Shown here: positions 47,101 to 60,200 of the stretch, one piece after another
Position numbering within the stretch: the stretch's first letter is position 1
Layout of the letters: every line of letters starts with the position of its first letter
Origin: Carnegiea gigantea
Taxonomy: Eukaryota; Streptophyta; Magnoliopsida; Caryophyllales; Cactaceae
Reading direction: 5' to 3'
Assembly: GCA_029747015.1 (NCBI GenBank)
Contig: JAKOGI010000003.1
Span: 3,532,001-3,596,000, forward strand
DNA: 64,000 nucleotides
Translations under genes and position numbers: made by a program
Notes under the pieces: generated by a model
What the model was told of the DNA's origin: nothing
What the model saw: the letters and a program-made list of their open reading frames with translations, nothing else
Database searches by the model: none

Positions 47101-48133
47101 TGATAATTGTGTATACTTTAGACAATATGGTGATGGGTCCTTTATATATCTACTACTGTATGTTGATGACATGCTAATTGCATCTAAAGATAAAACCCTG
47201 ATTAGCATGCTAAAATCTCAGCTCAGTAAGGAATTCGAAATGAAAGACTTAGGTGCAGCTAAAAGGATACTGGGCATGGAGATTCACAGGGATCGAAAGG
47301 AGGGAAAATTATACTTGTCTCAAGAAAAATATTTTGAGAAGGTATTAAGCAAGTTCAAAATGAGGGACTGCAAGGCAGTGTCTACCCCTCTTGCTGCACA
47401 TTTTAAACTGTCTGCGGAATGCTGTCCGCAAACGGAAGAGGACATCGGTAGAATGTCCAATGTACCATACTCTAGTGCTGTAGGGAGTTTGATGTATGCC
47501 ATGGTCTGTACCAGACCAGACTTATCACATGCTGTGAGTGTGGTAAGCAGATATATGCATAATCCTGGAAAGGACCACTGGGAGGGTGTAAAATGGATCC
47601 TACGGTATGTAAAGGGAACTGTGGGGAAAGGGCTGGTATTTGATAGAAACAAGGCTGCTACATCTGATGTAGTAGGGTATGTTGATTCTGATTATGCTGG
47701 TGATTTGGATAGGAGGAGGTCCATATCTGGGTACATCTTTACCATGTGTGGGGGCGCTATCTCTTGGAAAGCGTCTTTACAATCTATTGCAGCTCTGTCC
47801 ACAACAGAAGCTGAGTATATTGCTGCCACTGAAGGGGTGAAGGAAGCTACCTGGCTAAAGGGACTGGTAATGGAGCTTGGAATACCACAATCTGCTACTG
47901 TGGTATATTCTGATAGTCAGAGTGCCATACATCTGACAAAGAATGATGCCTACCACTCGAAGACAAAGCATATCAGCGTCAAATATCATTATGTACGAGA
48001 CACAGTTGCTGCAGGAGAAATAATGATGAAGAAAGTTCACACCTCCGAGAATCCTGCTGACATGCTTACAAAGCCACTACCTACAGCTAAGTTCGAGCAT
48101 TGCTTGGACTTAGTGGGAGTTCACAGCTGCTGA
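44123..48133 (+). CDS. Copia gag-pol polyprotein, complete
   Basis: An uninterrupted 1,336-codon frame. The ATG at 44123 ([18 protein letters not shown]) is preferred because the frame upstream of it runs through the primer-binding site. Domain order is copia-type: gag UBN2-like region, CCHC knuckle [14 protein letters not shown] (from residue 245), aspartic protease DSGCTFHM (from 307), pre-integrase [14 protein letters not shown] with CDHC, integrase core with D496, D559 (RTDNGLEF) and E595 ([13 protein letters not shown]35E spacing), RT ([23 protein letters not shown] with aspartates 1015-1016) and RNase H ([17 protein letters not shown]), ending [19 protein letters not shown]. Integrase before RT defines copia. 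All catalytic residues I can check are present. It would act in cytoplasmic virus-like particles and the nucleus. Confidence 0.96.
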   Translation: MSSIMKVDIQKFDGEISFNLWKVQMRAVLIQHGLWKVLQGPHVKPTGTTDEKWAEDQQKRRGKLTDEEWEELELKAVSAIQLCLAPHVLREVLDKVTAVDLWARLEELYMTKSLANKIRLKERLYTCRTAEGTPVQKHLNDFNSILVDLESLDVKFDDEDKAILLVVSLPPSYKHFKEIMLYSNTYTISFEDIKANLLSKEKFDHDIHADQGEGLAVRGRTTEKKGNGNRKSRSKSRNPHANKTCHFCKKLGHIKANCWKLKNKNEETDKTATADCVVESESDGDVLLATSLATTSGKGVDNNWVLDSGCTFHMCPHRDWFVTYESVDSGVVLMGNDSECKVAGIGTVQIRTHDGTIRTLSKVRHIPDMTRCLISLGTLESNGCRIVMENGALKVAKGAMVMMKGLRQGSLYILQGATVTGAAAVGTADETMLWHMRLGHMSEKGMTILGKKGCLGNASTDKLDFCDHCVFGKQKRVSFSKASHRTQGVLDYIHSDLWGPSKVPSMGGKRYMLTFVDDFSRKVWVYFLRQKNETFSMFKKFKALVENQTGKRIKKLRTDNGLEFVESEFEEFCTANGIARHKTLVGKPQQNGVAERINRTLLEKAWCLLSTARLWDRKAFWAEAISTACYLVNRSPHSSIEFQIPEEVWSGNPVDYSNLRVFGCPVYAHVNEGKLAPRAVKCMFLGYASESKGYRMWCPDSKKVIQSRDVTFNESDILSSGKNAAVPSTGTGTQQDTNMEVELETAAAQGGAMREVQVTEPGAISTNQPQEEVEHSIARDRPRREIRRPARYNDDEGLIAFALSVAEEVSEGTEPSNYTEAITCPSSPNWIQAMQEEMESMQKNGTWELCNLPKGRRALTAKWIYKKKEGIPGVEDARWKARLVVRGCNQREGIDYNEVFSPVVRHTSIRLLLSIVTLFNLELEQLDVKTAFLHGELEEEIYMKQPEGFAVPDKEHMVCKLKKSLYGLKQTPRQWYKRFDTFIIDNGYIRSRYDNCVYFRQYGDGSFIYLLLYVDDMLIASKDKTLISMLKSQLSKEFEMKDLGAAKRILGMEIHRDRKEGKLYLSQEKYFEKVLSKFKMRDCKAVSTPLAAHFKLSAECCPQTEEDIGRMSNVPYSSAVGSLMYAMVCTRPDLSHAVSVVSRYMHNPGKDHWEGVKWILRYVKGTVGKGLVFDRNKAATSDVVGYVDSDYAGDLDRRRSISGYIFTMCGGAISWKASLQSIAALSTTEAEYIAATEGVKEATWLKGLVMELGIPQSATVVYSDSQSAIHLTKNDAYHSKTKHISVKYHYVRDTVAAGEIMMKKVHTSENPADMLTKPLPTAKFEHCLDLVGVHSC

Positions 48134-48222
48134 GGGCCCTGCGGGGCATAGCCCCATAGGGGGCATCACCCTTAGGGGTGAGACGATGGCGACGGAAAGT
48201 TGAAGATTGGAGATTTTGGTCC

Positions 48223-48233
48223 AAGGTGGAGAT
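48223..48233 (+). promoter_or_regulatory. Polypurine tract of copia element
   Basis: AAGGTGGAGAT directly precedes the 3' LTR, the usual place for plus-strand priming. Confidence 0.75.
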
Positions 48234-48841
48234 TGTTGGGTTTTATGGCCCAAAATCTCGAGTATCGGCACGGGGAGCCCATGCTGCACAGACACGGGCG
48301 TGCCAAGACGAAGAGCCGAAGACGAGAGGGACAGAAAATTGGCACGGGGGCACCGTGCCATATGGCACGGCCGTGCCGTGTGGCACTGGGTGACCGTGCC
48401 ACGTGGCACGGTCGTGCCACGTGTCTTCTCGCCGCCTCTTTCGGATGGCGGCTAGGGTTTCTGTGTTCGAGGAGGATTCCCCCTGGCAGCTAGGGTTTTC
48501 AGGGAGAAACCCTACCTCACAGACCCTATATAAAGGGGGTCTAGGGCCTTGTTTCAAAACACTCCAATATAGAATACATATTGAGAGAGTGAGATTGTTT
48601 GTGAGAGAATACAATTGAGAGTATTGTAATTCTGCTCTTAATCACTGAAGTGATTGTGGTGTACTACTCTGCTCATAGTGAAATTCGTCGGTGTGCTGTC
48701 GCCGTCCGTGGTTTTTCCCACATTGGGTTTCCACGTAAAAAATTCCCTGTGTCCTTTATTCTTGTTTTTCATTGTTGCGTTGTGTTCTTGGTTGAATTCT
48801 GTTGCATTGTCACATCCTATTATCCCCTTTATTTCCTAACA
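48234..48841 (+). repeat. 3' LTR of copia element
   Basis: 608 bp, nearly identical to 43490..44097. By eye it has two substitutions and two compensating 1-bp indels. TATATAAA is at 48527..48534. Confidence 0.95.
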
Positions 48842-50355
48842 GCTGTAATGAGCTCCAAAATGAGAAACGAATAGAATATGAGATTCTGGCATTGGAAATA
48901 TCAAGATAAGTGAAATTCCTTTGGTTTTGAAGCTACTTTGGAAATCGTGGCCCTAAATGCAAGATGTGAAATCTATGGTTTCCAGTTGGAAACGAGGAAG
49001 CCAATTATCACTGAAGCTGAGCAACAGTTCATGGTTTTCACCTAGTGCAGGCTCCGTAACCTAGAAGTCCTGAGAAGTGCTTGTCACATATGTTGCCTTC
49101 CAGGGAGTTATCACTGAGGTCCACAAACTTAAGATTAGAAAGCAGTCTAATATCTTAACTGATTATGCTATCCATCTTACTGCTGTGAGGGCCTAAGTAT
49201 CCGAGCAAAGGAAATCGACTGAAAAGACAAATGCCAGATGATGAACCCCAAAGTGCATTGCAACTTAAATCTAAAGTCTGCAGTTCCATTTGTGCATATC
49301 CACATAATGTTTCAACAATGCTGTCAAATTCTTCAGTGAGATTGTTGTCTCCTAGGTATAGTTTTTGTAAGCTACACAAATCACTAGTTTTTAAGGAAGA
49401 CGTCCTTGAAGATTATTACCAAAGAGGTAGAGATGGGAAAGGTTCTTCAGATTTGAGAATTCATTAAGAATGAGGGCCTTAAATTTGATTATAGAAGATG
49501 TCAACTTTTACAAGGTGAGTGTCGATTCTACTCAAGTTGAACAACCATTGGTACGCCGAATAGATAAATGATTTTTCTTTTTCAAGTTCAAGGACACGGA
49601 GTATTCTTGTAGAATTGATGTGAGAGAGAATGGAACGAGAGGAGAAAGGTGACACCAATTCATATAGAGCTCGGTGATGAAACAAAGTTTATTGATGATA
49701 TGAAACCAATTAGCACTGGCACTGCTAAGTTCGGCACTGGACAAATCCAGGCATCTCAACAAAATTAATCGTGAAAGCCACTTCAAGTTTTCAGCATGGA
49801 AGAACATCCAACTAAGATCTGGGGATATCAAGCTGGTGAGATTTCCCAAGTGCAGGGGGATTTTCCCATTAAAATCTGCATGAGAGCTATGGGTACTTCA
49901 ATTTGGTTAGGGAACCCATGAAGAATGGGATGGGCTGCCCATGAGAATCATTGCAGCTAAGGTCTAAATAATTCAAATGCTTCAGTTCAAGGGGGGAAGG
50001 ACCAACATTACCCAAAAGACAAGCTTCAGTTAGTGGATCAGCATACAGTCCGTGAAGATCAACCTTGATAACGTGGCCAGTGCACTTTATCACACTGGAT
50101 CGATGGCAATCCACAACAGTCTTTCTTGTCTTCTTTATCCCCCTAATAAATGGGCAACCCTACAAGCGTCCGCTTCAATGCCCTATTCGAACCTAAGAAG
50201 AGCGCCCTCTTCTCCATGATATACTTGAGGTTGTTATTGTAGTTGCTAGCGCCTGCTGTCACATAAGTAGGAGTAAAGTATCACAGCGAAAGCAGAGCAA
50301 GCAGAAACATATTTATAAGGTGAGTGGTTCTTTTTCTAGCAACATGGGTCATCAT
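48842..50355 (-). pseudogene. RLP2, 5' part: decayed LRR receptor-like protein
   Basis: This holds the N-terminal and first LRRs of RLP2. The start aligns with RLP1 (MMTHVARKRT, then a hydrophobic FLLALLSL interrupted by a stop). Readable pieces include GHVIKVDLHGLYADPLTEAC and ELKHLNYLDLSCN (50114..49887), NLTSLISPDLSWMFFHAENL (49849..49532), and SLQKLYLGDNNLTEEFDSI-like LRRs (49379..49155). Adjacent pieces are in different frames. The region resembles the intact RLP1 frame block by block, and helped define what RLP1 lacks at its junction. Confidence 0.88.
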
Positions 50356-50767
50356 CGCTATCATAAAAGAATTGGGTGGGGATGGATTGATCAAAATGAA
50401 AGCGCTTCTTTTAGTTCTTAAAGACAAAATTTATGGCTGTTATAGTGGAATTTGCCTATGCAAAGGCAGCTTTGATAACGCTGGGCTCCCAACTGATGCT
50501 GCTTATGCTTTTCGATTCGTAGTAACAGTTTGCAAATTTCCAGGGAAGCTCGCTGTTCAACCGGAATGAGCTCTCACATTAGAAATGTTTTCTTTGGAGT
50601 TGCTTTGGAAAGCATGCATGAACATGTTGAAGTGGCCGAAGTTTTGCGTCTGCCAATTACAGTACATGCTACGTACCTTGTCAAACTCTAGGAAAAAACT
50701 GTACTATTTGTAGGAAGGGGCGACATATCAAATACTTGGTTAAATTTTCCAAGGTTAACAAATGATG
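50356..50767. other. 5' flank of RLP2
   Basis: About 410 bp, partly similar to the 5' flank of RLP1, which places it within the duplicated unit. No gene. The copia-like derivative begins at 50768. Confidence 0.5.
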
Positions 50768-51855
50768 TGTTTATCCGATTTGGCTAGTTAAATCACCCTA
50801 GAAAGCTATGAGTAGGAAGATGACAAAAGCCGCAGGATAATCAAAATAGAAAATGCAAAAAACTAAATGTGAACAAAACACACGATTTATAGAAGCTCGG
50901 TCACGCCTAATCCTCTACCCACAGGCGCTCCTCGCCGATGGGATTTTGAACTTCTTTCCTTTATTCTATCGGTTAATTGCACACAATTCACTAATCGTAC
51001 AACCTACGACTTGACCCTACAACTCTAAATGTCCCAACGTACGCATTGCTCCCCAACCGTACTTGGGTAGTCGGCCCTCCGACTAATCAACCCAACCCAA
51101 TCCAATACAAAAAAATATAACAAAATACACTTTATAACAGCAAAGTAAATAAATGCAATAGATATGTCAATATAAGCTCGATGTATCTCTCAACGTCTTC
51201 TTCTTAATTTACAAGTGTAGCTCTCTTTCTTCTCATTCTTTGCTTGTGCTCACTTGTCTTGTGTCGCTTTCAGCGGCAAGGATCTCCCTTTTTTATAGCA
51301 AATGAAATTGAAGTAGCCTTTACATTCAAAAAGGGAAGGAAAATCTTCAGGTAGTCTTCAAGCCCTTGGAGTTCTACTTCACGGCCTTGAACTGCGGCTG
51401 ATTTTCAGCAACAACAACTCCCAAAATCTTCAACTACTAATTGCTGATTCTTCAATGGCTAATTGCTGATTCTGCTTGGTAATTTAGCTTATCAAATCTG
51501 TTAGTTGCTATTTTTAGGCCAAGCGACAACTAGAATTTAATTTCAAAAGATAAGACCATATTTAGAGAACCATAATCTCATATTCAAATTTGAATCACAT
51601 AATATAGTATCATAACGATCACATATTCAAATTTAAATTCTAAATCATCTTAAGATATTGTGGCAACTTATATCAACTCAATCAAGTAATATGCACTAGC
51701 ATGCCAATATTCACTTACAATAATAACATATTTAAACAACATAAATTTCAAGATAATTTAAATACAACATGATGAATGTATCAATTGATTAATTAGCTTT
51801 TCCCTTTCATCAAAACATATTAATAAAGACATTGTGAGTTTCAAGAAAGCTAACA
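50768..51855 (-). repeat. Left LTR of non-autonomous copia-like element
   Basis: 1,088 bp starting TGTTTATCCG and ending AAGCTAACA on the plus strand. It is clearly homologous to 53701..54771 but with many differences, so the insertion is much older than the intact copia element. Confidence 0.88.
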
Positions 51856-52599
51856 ATCTCCCTCTTTTTGATGAAAGTCAAAACCCAATAACATATCAAT
51901 ATAATTCTGAATGATACACCCTGAAAAGCTTTCCAAATACTTCTCCCCCTTTTTGTCTTTTATCAAAAGGTAGCACAAGAGGAGAAAGAAAAATCGAAGC
52001 ATAAAAATTATGACAAACACATATAGCTCCCTGTTAACAAATCAATGAGATATAAAGATGCTCTCCCTTAATTTATGGCACTCATAGAAAACATATAAGG
52101 GTTAAATACTAACAACAAAATCAATCACATATGCTAATGCTCATTGACTTGAAATTCTCGTAAGCAACATAAGGATGTAACAAGGGATTAACATATAATA
52201 ACATTAACAAAATTCTTCCCCTATCAAGAGTAAATCAAGGCTATCGAAAAATGATCAAGTGATATACTTTTTCTCTTATAGAAACAAGCAATATCATCTA
52301 CGCAAATATTAGGGAGCATAATAATTATGGACAAAAGCATTGAGATCATATGTGCATAATCACATATCATAATAGTAAAAGATATATTAGAATATTAATC
52401 ATGCTCACATTCCAAAGATAGTAAAACAAATTAAAATTCAAAATTTTGAAAATCAAAATTCTATCAATAGGAAGTAGATCAAGCAAAGATAACATCATTT
52501 TCATTTTCTTAGAATCAAATATTTCTACTATTCAAGATATTGACCACAAAAATTCAAACCCTTGATTTTAGTTATTTACAAGCAGTACTGTCTTAGATT

Positions 52600-53690
52600 C
52601 TTCCTAATTTTCAAGGCCTTAGACTATATTTCAGGGCCTTGAAATCTTGGCAATGACAAAACAAGTAACTTACCTTATTTTTACTTTTGGCAAACCATAG
52701 CTTATCATATGCCATTGTAAATGAAGCTCCAATGTTTCCTTGTCCACTTAATTTTTCAAGAGGATTAAATGCTATTGAAAATTCATTATTAGCACGTAAA
52801 TGTGGAATCAATGACATCCCACAAACATGTGTATTCTTTTTTGATTTCTTCACGAAAGAAGTTGTTTGACCAAATTTTGATACCTTTTCTTCTTGGATTC
52901 AAAATTGTTAGAAGTAAAAAAAACTAATGAAGTAAAATTTTCCTTTCCCTCAATCTTGACATATTTTCTTGATTTAACACCACAATCAACAATTTTTTAA
53001 AATTCAAAATTCGGTGGGGTATTTAAATCATCAAAAATATGACAATTTAGAGATAAAATATTATTTGAAAACTCAACCATAGATTTTACCTCATACTTAC
53101 CACTTTGGAGAATGGAGGAATCACAAGAATATTTATTTTTCTCACTATTTTCAAGCAACTCCTCAATTTGGGCATATTTGACATCATTATGTACGACGCC
53201 TTGAATTAGGTCACCACTTTTATATTCTTGCTCTTCATATAGTTGATTATCCTCCACTTTCTTAACATTTCCATCCATATATATTCATTTCATCCTCTGC
53301 CACTAAATTTCTTAACACCACATCCCGATTAGTACCATACAAATAATAAAAAGTCTCTCAAATCTCATTGGCACTATCACAATATGAGATAAACTCATAA
53401 ATATCAATAGTGAGAGCACAATATAAAATGTTTATAACTTTAAAATTTTTGGATATCCGCGTATAATCATCTTCAGTATATTCATCTTCCTATTTCTCAA
53501 TAATTGTTAGACCTTTGACTATGGTCTCTCAAAGATCGAGACCCTTGTACTTGACATAAAGTTCTATCATTTCCTGAGACAACAACTAATTAGTACCTTT
53601 AAAAGGTGAAAGGCAATAAGAGTTAAAATCATAACTAGTCATAGGATCGAACTATTAGATGGTAAAGTCTCATTAAGATAGTACTAGCTC
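52600..53690 (-). pseudogene. Copia-type gag (UBN2-like) remnant
   Basis: On the minus strand around 53470..53370 a frame with CALTIDIYEFISYCDSANE and IWETFYYLYGTN resembles the UBN2 gag signature of Ty1/copia elements. Downstream are short open frames (53278..52997, acidic and lysine-rich; 52853..52611) with no recognisable pol domain. Stops and frameshifts break the sequence throughout. Exact ends cannot be set. Confidence 0.6.
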
Positions 53691-53700
53691 TGATACTAAT
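53686..53700 (-). promoter_or_regulatory. Primer-binding site of non-autonomous copia-like element
   Basis: The minus strand reads ATTAGTATCAGAGCT, a one-base variant of the initiator-Met tRNA site TGGTATCAGAGC, next to the right LTR. Confidence 0.75.
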
Positions 53701-54771
53701 TATTAATCCGGTTTGGATAGTTAAATCACCCTAGAATACAGTGAATAGGGCGATGATTAAAGTCGCAAGATAATCGAAGTAGAACATGCGGAAAACTAAA
53801 TGTGAACAAAACACACAATTTATAGAGGTTCGTTCCCGCCTAATCCTCTACCCATAGGCACCACTCGCCGATAAGATTTTGAACCTCTTTATTTTATTAG
53901 ATCGGTCAATTATACATGATTTACTAATTGTACAACCTGCGAGTTGACCCTACAACTCTAGATGTCCCAATGTACGCGTTGCTACCTAACTGTACTTGGG
54001 TAATCGGCCCTCCGACTAATCAACGCAACCAAATACAAAGAAATGTAACAAAATATGCTTTATAACAAGAAGTAAATAAACACAATAGTTATGCCAATAT
54101 AAGCTTGATGTATCTCTCAACGTCTTCTTCTTAATTTTGCAAGTGTAGCTCTCTTTCTTCTCGTTCTTTGCTGGTGCTCACTTGTCTTGTGTCACTTTCT
54201 GTTGCAAGGACCTTCTCTTTTTATAACAAATGGAATTAAAATAGCTGTTACATTCAAAAAGGGAAAGAAAATATTCAGCTGGTCTTCAGTCCAATTTCAA
54301 GGCCTTAAACTGCGGCTAATTTTCAGCAGCAACATCCCAAAATCTCCAATGGCTAATTGTTGATTCTTCAACGGCAAATTACTGCTTCTGCTTGGGGATT
54401 TAGCCTATCAAATATGTTAGTTGCTATTTTTAGGCAAAGTGACAACTAGAATTTAATTTCAAAAGATATGACCATATTTAGAGAATCATAATCTCATATT
54501 CAAATTTGAATCACATAATAGAATATCATAAAAATCACATATTCAAATTTGAATTCTAAATCATCTCGAGATATTATGGGAACTTATATAAACTCAATTA
54601 ATCAATATGCACTAGCATGCCAATATTCACTTAGAATCATAACATATTTAAACAACATAAATTTCAAAATAATTCAAATACAACATGATGAATGTATCAA
54701 TTGATTAATCTGTTTTTATCTTTTATCAAAACATATTAATAAATACATTGTGAGCTTTAAGAAAGCTAACA
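53701..54771 (-). repeat. Right LTR of non-autonomous copia-like element
   Basis: 1,071 bp starting TATTAATCCGG (terminal G changed to A) and ending AAGCTAACA, followed by the TGATG duplication. Confidence 0.88.
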
Positions 54772-55206
54772 TGATGATCATCATTTTCACCATGAGTTTT
54801 AGATAGAAGATCCATCCCAGTGTGTTAAAGTTATATAGAAAGAGCGACAAGTTGGGACCGAGTAAATATGTTGCTTGGACTCTTCATTTTCCGTGAAGCA
54901 CCCATGTCGAACGCTCGACACTTAACCCTTCATTTTAAACCAGAATTATCCAAAAATTTTCAAAAAATTGCCAACACTACAAAAACAATGTCGAACTTCG
55001 ACGGAAAAAGCGACGCAGTGGATGGCCATCGGAAAATGTCAGAGGGACCGATGGAAAAACAGGCAGGGCCCGACGGAAATTTGAATTTTCGACGGAATTT
55101 CCGACAGAAACCCGTCGGAATCCGTTGGTATCCGTCGGTTTTTCCGTCGGACGCATGGCGCAGATCTCGAGCATGCGTGCCTTCTCGGTTTTAAATTTGG
55201 GGGGGG

Positions 55207-57216
55207 AGTGTTTTGTCCGGCATTTTCAAAGTGTAGAGAGAGAAGGTGAGGTTCAAAAAGAGAGAGAGGGAGGAGAAGGAAGAGAGAGAAAGTGAGATTT
55301 GAAGGTTCCGACGGTCGGAAAATTGAACGGTAAGTGATTTTTTTTGGTTAATTTGTTGTTTGAAATTAAAATAGTTAAGTTAATTAATATTTTTTACGGT
55401 CTTGATTTTCCAAGTTTTGCCGCTGCCACGAACCGGTGGTGCCACCGCCGGTAATCCACTTGATTTTTCGGGTGTTTAAAGGTTAGTAGAATTGTTGCAC
55501 TTTAAAATTGTGTTAATTTGATATGTGATGTTCATTTTTGTGAATTTTAATATTGAAACATGTTTGTTTAGTTTGAATAATTTATTTTTTCCGTAGAATA
55601 TGAATTTGAATTGCGTTAGTTTTTTATTTAATTTGTAAAATATGTTTATTAGAATAAGTGGAGTAAAACATGTTAAGTATGTACATTTGAAATAATTATC
55701 TAATTATTTTAAAATGTTAAATATGTTAAGCATGTTTAATATGGTTTATTAAAGTGAATAATTTAGGTAAAACAAGTTTGTTTATTATAAAATGTTCAAT
55801 ATGTTAGGCATGTGTGTTTTTTGAGGTATGTTTAATTTTTTTATGATTTGTTTGATATGTTAACAATTTTTGTTATATTTTTGTAAGATTTAGGTATGTT
55901 AAGTATATATTAATTTAAGTTTGCTACGTATGTTAATAGTATTTTATTATTTTTGTTTGGGTTTGTTTAATTAGATGAAGTGTGAAATAAGGTGTTTAAT
56001 TTGTGGTTGATACTTATTGAGGCTTATGTGGATAAATAATATTGTTATGTTAAATTTATTTTTTTAGCGTATATGTTTAATTTCATTAATTGTTGTATTT
56101 TAGATTTTGTGAGAATTTATTTTGATAGGAAACAAGTATAATGTAACTCTAATTTAATATGTAATGTATGTTGATTTGAATAGTTGAAATAGTTGTGAGT
56201 ACGTAAGCATGTGTAATATATGTTTTGTTTTGGTAAATGGTTTAAGAATGTTAAGTATGTTTGTTTTATGTTCGATTTGTTTTGTATATTAATTTTTGGT
56301 AAGTATGTAAATAATATTCATTTTTTGAGATATGATTAATTTTTCGTATGATTTGGTTGGTTTAATATGTAATTTATTTTTATCGTAAAATATGGATGTG
56401 AATTACATTAAATTTTAATTTTATTTATTAAGTGTATTTATTTGAATAGATGGAGTAAAATATGATAAGTATGTACATTTATAATAATTATATAATTATT
56501 ATGAAAAGTTGAAGTATATTAGACATGTGTAATATGTGTTTTGCTTTAGTGAATACTTTAAATTTTCGAAGTATGTTTGTATTTTGTTTGATTTGTGATA
56601 TATATTAATGTTTTGTAAGTATGTGAAGTGTATGTGTTGTGGAAGTATGTTAAGTATATATTGAGGTGTGTTAAGTATATATTAATTGAAGTTTGCTCAT
56701 TATGTTAATTGTATTATATCTTATTAATTTTGTTTGGATTTTTTTATTTGTTTGAAGTACGAAAGTAATAATTTCATTTGTGTTTGATCCTTAATTACAT
56801 TTATTTTCACAAATAATATAGTGATGTGAAATTTTGGTTGAATTGTTTAAGTATGTTAAATATGTTTATTTTTTGTTTGATTTGTTGTATATATTTATTA
56901 TTGGGAAGTATATAAAGAATATTCTTGTTTGAGGTATGGTTAATTTTTTGTTTGATTTGTTAAGTATTTTTATTTTATCTTTTGGGTAATAGTATTTTTT
57001 TTTTTGGTTTGTTTATTTGAATAAAGTGTTAAATAAATTACGCAATTTATGTTTGATGCTTAATTGGGTGTGTTATGATATATTTAATAGGTCTATTAAA
57101 TATATTTTTATGTAATACATATATATATGTTGAACTGGTTAAATAGATTTCTAAAAGATTTTTATTGCAATTAATTATAGTTTATATAACAATTAAGGCA
57201 ATTATATTAGCAACAT
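55207..57216. other. CACTA 5' non-coding region
   Basis: 2 kb of very AT-rich sequence between the left subterminal repeats and the first transposase exon. No coding frame of note. It begins with a purine-rich stretch (GAGAGAGAAGG-like, 55230..55295). GTAAG at 55330 could be a donor of a leader intron, but I cannot show this. Confidence 0.6.
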
Positions 57217-60200
57217 ATGGATGGGCCGTTACATCGTCAATGGATGTATAGGGGAAGAAATCCTAATGGACATAGACTTAGAGATGAGTGGTTGATGGGA
57301 GATAATATATTTGATGAATTTGCACGAAATCAGAAGGAGCATAGAATTAATGGAGTTTATAGATGTCCATGTGTGAAGTGCAAGAATATGCAATATTTTG
57401 CATCTGATGTTGTAAAATCTCATTTGTATAGAAAGGAGTTTGTGAAGAATTATTGGTATTGGACAAGTCATGGAGAAGAAGATAATTCGGAAGCAGGGGT
57501 GCAAGTAGTTCACATTCTATGAATTTTGATTACGATCACAACGATTATAATCATATGGAGAACATACTTCATACTGCCTTCCAAGCTAATGAAATGAATA
57601 TGAGTAGCCATCATGACGTAAATCCTGAGGCATTTTACACTATGCTTGAATCTGCCCAAAAATCATTACATGAACGGTGTAACATAACTGAACTTGAAAC
57701 ATCTATGAGGCTACTTAGTATTAAATCGGGGCACAACATGTCTCAATGTTGTTTCAACGAAGTTGTTGACCTGATGAAAGATATATGCCCTTCTGAAAGT
57801 GGCATTCCAAAAAATTATCATCAGTAGCTCAGAAAAGTGAGAGATTTAGGTATGGATGTTCAGAAAATTGATTGTTGTCCGAATGATTGCATGCTTTATT
57901 ATAAACAGGATGATAGTTTGTCTGCATGTAATTTTTGTGGACATGTAAGACAATTACCAAAGAAATCCAACCAATGAGGTCATAAGGATGTTTCATATGC
58001 AAAAATGCACTACCTGCCTTTAATCCCAAGATTACAATGATTGTATGCCTCAAAAAGTACTGTCGTCCATATGAGATGGCATTATGAGCACCGCCAAGAA
58101 TCGAGTGTTCTCCGGCATCCGTCGGATGGATTAGCTTAAAAGCATTTCAACCAAAAGCATCCAAATTTTGCAGCAGAGTCTCGGAATGCAAGGTTAGGTC
58201 TTTGTGCTGATGGTTTCACACCATTTTTCATATCTGAAAGATCGTATTCTGTGCGGCCAATTGTTGTTACACCTTATAACTTGCCTCCAGATATATTTAT
58301 GACCACTACATACATGTGTTTTAAATTGTATTATTCTGTGTCCAACAAATCCGAAGAACAGGATTGATGTGTGCTTGCAACCCTTAATTGATGAGTTGAA
58401 AATGCTGTGGGATGTTGGGGTGGATACATTTGATGTTTTATGCGGGGAAACTTTTAGATTGCATGCCGCGTTGATATGGACAATTAATGATTTTCCCGCC
58501 TATGGTATGTTATCTGGTTGGAGTACTCATGGGTTGTTAGTATGTCCGGTTTGTATGCACCAAAATTGTGCATTCCAGTTACAGCATGGCCGAAAGCCAT
58601 CTTGGTTCGATTGCCATTGTCGGTTCTTACCTCGGAATCATTGCTTTAGAGCTAATAAAGTTGCTTTTCGTAAAGGGAAGAGCATACACATTGGCCCCCC
58701 AGAGGATTTCTGGTGAAATGTTGTCTGATAAGGTATCAACATTACCTAAAGTGACCACAGATATCCATTTTCAAATTCCGGGATTTGAGGAAATTAAACA
58801 TAATTGGACAAAGCAAAGTATCTTTTGGGAGTTGCCGTATTGGAAGCATCAACTTTTGAGGCATAACCTTAATGTTATGCATATTGAAAAAAACTTCAAT
58901 GAAAATATTATAAACACAATGATGGATGTTCCCGAAAAAACAAAGGATGATATTAAAGCAAGAATGGATATGTCTATTCTGTGTAGTAGGCAAGAGTTGA
59001 ACTTGGCTACAAGAGGGTCAATTGATAGATTGTGTAAGCCAAAAGCCAAGTTTGCACTGTCATTACCTCAAAAAAGGGCTGTCTGTTAATGGTTGCAGGA
59101 GGTTCATGTGCCTGATGGCTATTGTTCTAATGTGGAAAATTGGGTGGATCCATCTAACACAAAGTTGCAAAATATGAAAAGTCATGATCATCATGTGTTT
59201 TTGGAGAATCTTCTTCCAGTAACTTTTGCTGCTCTTCCGAAAGATGTGTTGGGACCCTTGGTCGAATTGAGTGAATTTTTCAGAAACCTATGCTCCAGTG
59301 AGTTACATGTTAGCATGCTGGAAGAGATGAACAAGAACATTGCTATAATTCTTTGTAAATTGAAGGTGGTTTTTCCTCCTGGTTTTTGGAATGTCATGGA
59401 ACATTTACCCATTCATTTAGCCGAAGAAGCTTTGTTGGGTGGTCTTGCTCAATATCAATGGATGTATCCTTTTGAGAAGTATTTTGGTTGGTTGAAGCCA
59501 ATGGCAAATAACAAAGCTCGTGCAGAGGCATCTATGGTTCATGCATACTTAGCATTTGAGATTAAACATTTCGCAGGGTATTATTTTCAGTCAAGCTTGC
59601 ATCGCCTAACTATTGGGCGTAATGAGGGCATGCAGCAATTCGAACCACAAATGCCAACTCTATCGGTGTTCAACCGTAAGGGTACTCCATTTGAAAATCG
59701 GGGAAAAAGATATCTTATTGAGGCGGAGTACCGTGTCGCTCGCCTTCACATTTTACTGAATTGTGATGAAGTGCAATCATATTTGGTGTAAGTATATTAG
59801 TTACTGAAAGTTTCATTTGAATACTTAATAATTGTCGAATAATAATAAATTAATTTCATTCGTTAAACATTACAGTTGGTTCAGACATCAATTTCGCAGT
59901 CATAATCCAAATGCGAGTGATGTGGAAGTTGACTTGTTTACCGAGGCAAATTTTGCACAATGGTTTGAGTGTAATGTAAGTAATTTTTCTTAAGTAACCT
60001 TCAACTTCTAAAAAATATTTTTGTAACTCTAAAGAGGATTACCTTCTTTTTTTCTCCACAGGTCAATTCTTATCGGGTGTTTAATGATGAGAGGCAAGAT
60101 TTTTTGGTGAACTTATCTCATGGACCAATTATGGTAGTGGAATGTTTTTCTGGGTATAAAATTAATGGTTACCGGTTTCATACCAAGGCTAGAAATAAAG

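Larger units (their letters stand above)
43490..48841 (+). mobile_element. Intact Ty1/copia retrotransposon (Tork/Tnt1-like) inside RLP2
   Basis: 5,352 bp with 608-bp LTRs starting TGTTGGG and ending CTAACA, flanked by an exact GCTGT duplication (43485..43489 and 48842..48846). The paralogous empty site in RLP1 (GGGCTGCAACAAGCTCC at about 2824..2840) confirms the insertion point. The LTRs differ by two substitutions and two 1-bp indels by eye, the primer-binding site and the full polyprotein frame are intact, and no nested insertion is present. It is the youngest and only potentially autonomous element in the window. Lineage assignment is by motif style. Confidence 0.95.
50768..54771 (-). mobile_element. 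Non-autonomous copia-like LTR element with gag remnant
   Basis: LTRs are 50768..51855 and 53701..54771, with exact TGATG duplications at 50763..50767 and 54772..54776. On the minus strand a primer-binding site (TTAGTATCAGAGC) follows the right LTR and a polypurine tract (AAAAAGAGGGAGAT) precedes the left LTR, so orientation is minus. The interior is only 1.85 kb and carries a decayed copia-type gag but no protease, integrase or RT. It is a deletion derivative that would depend on another element. Confidence 0.9.
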
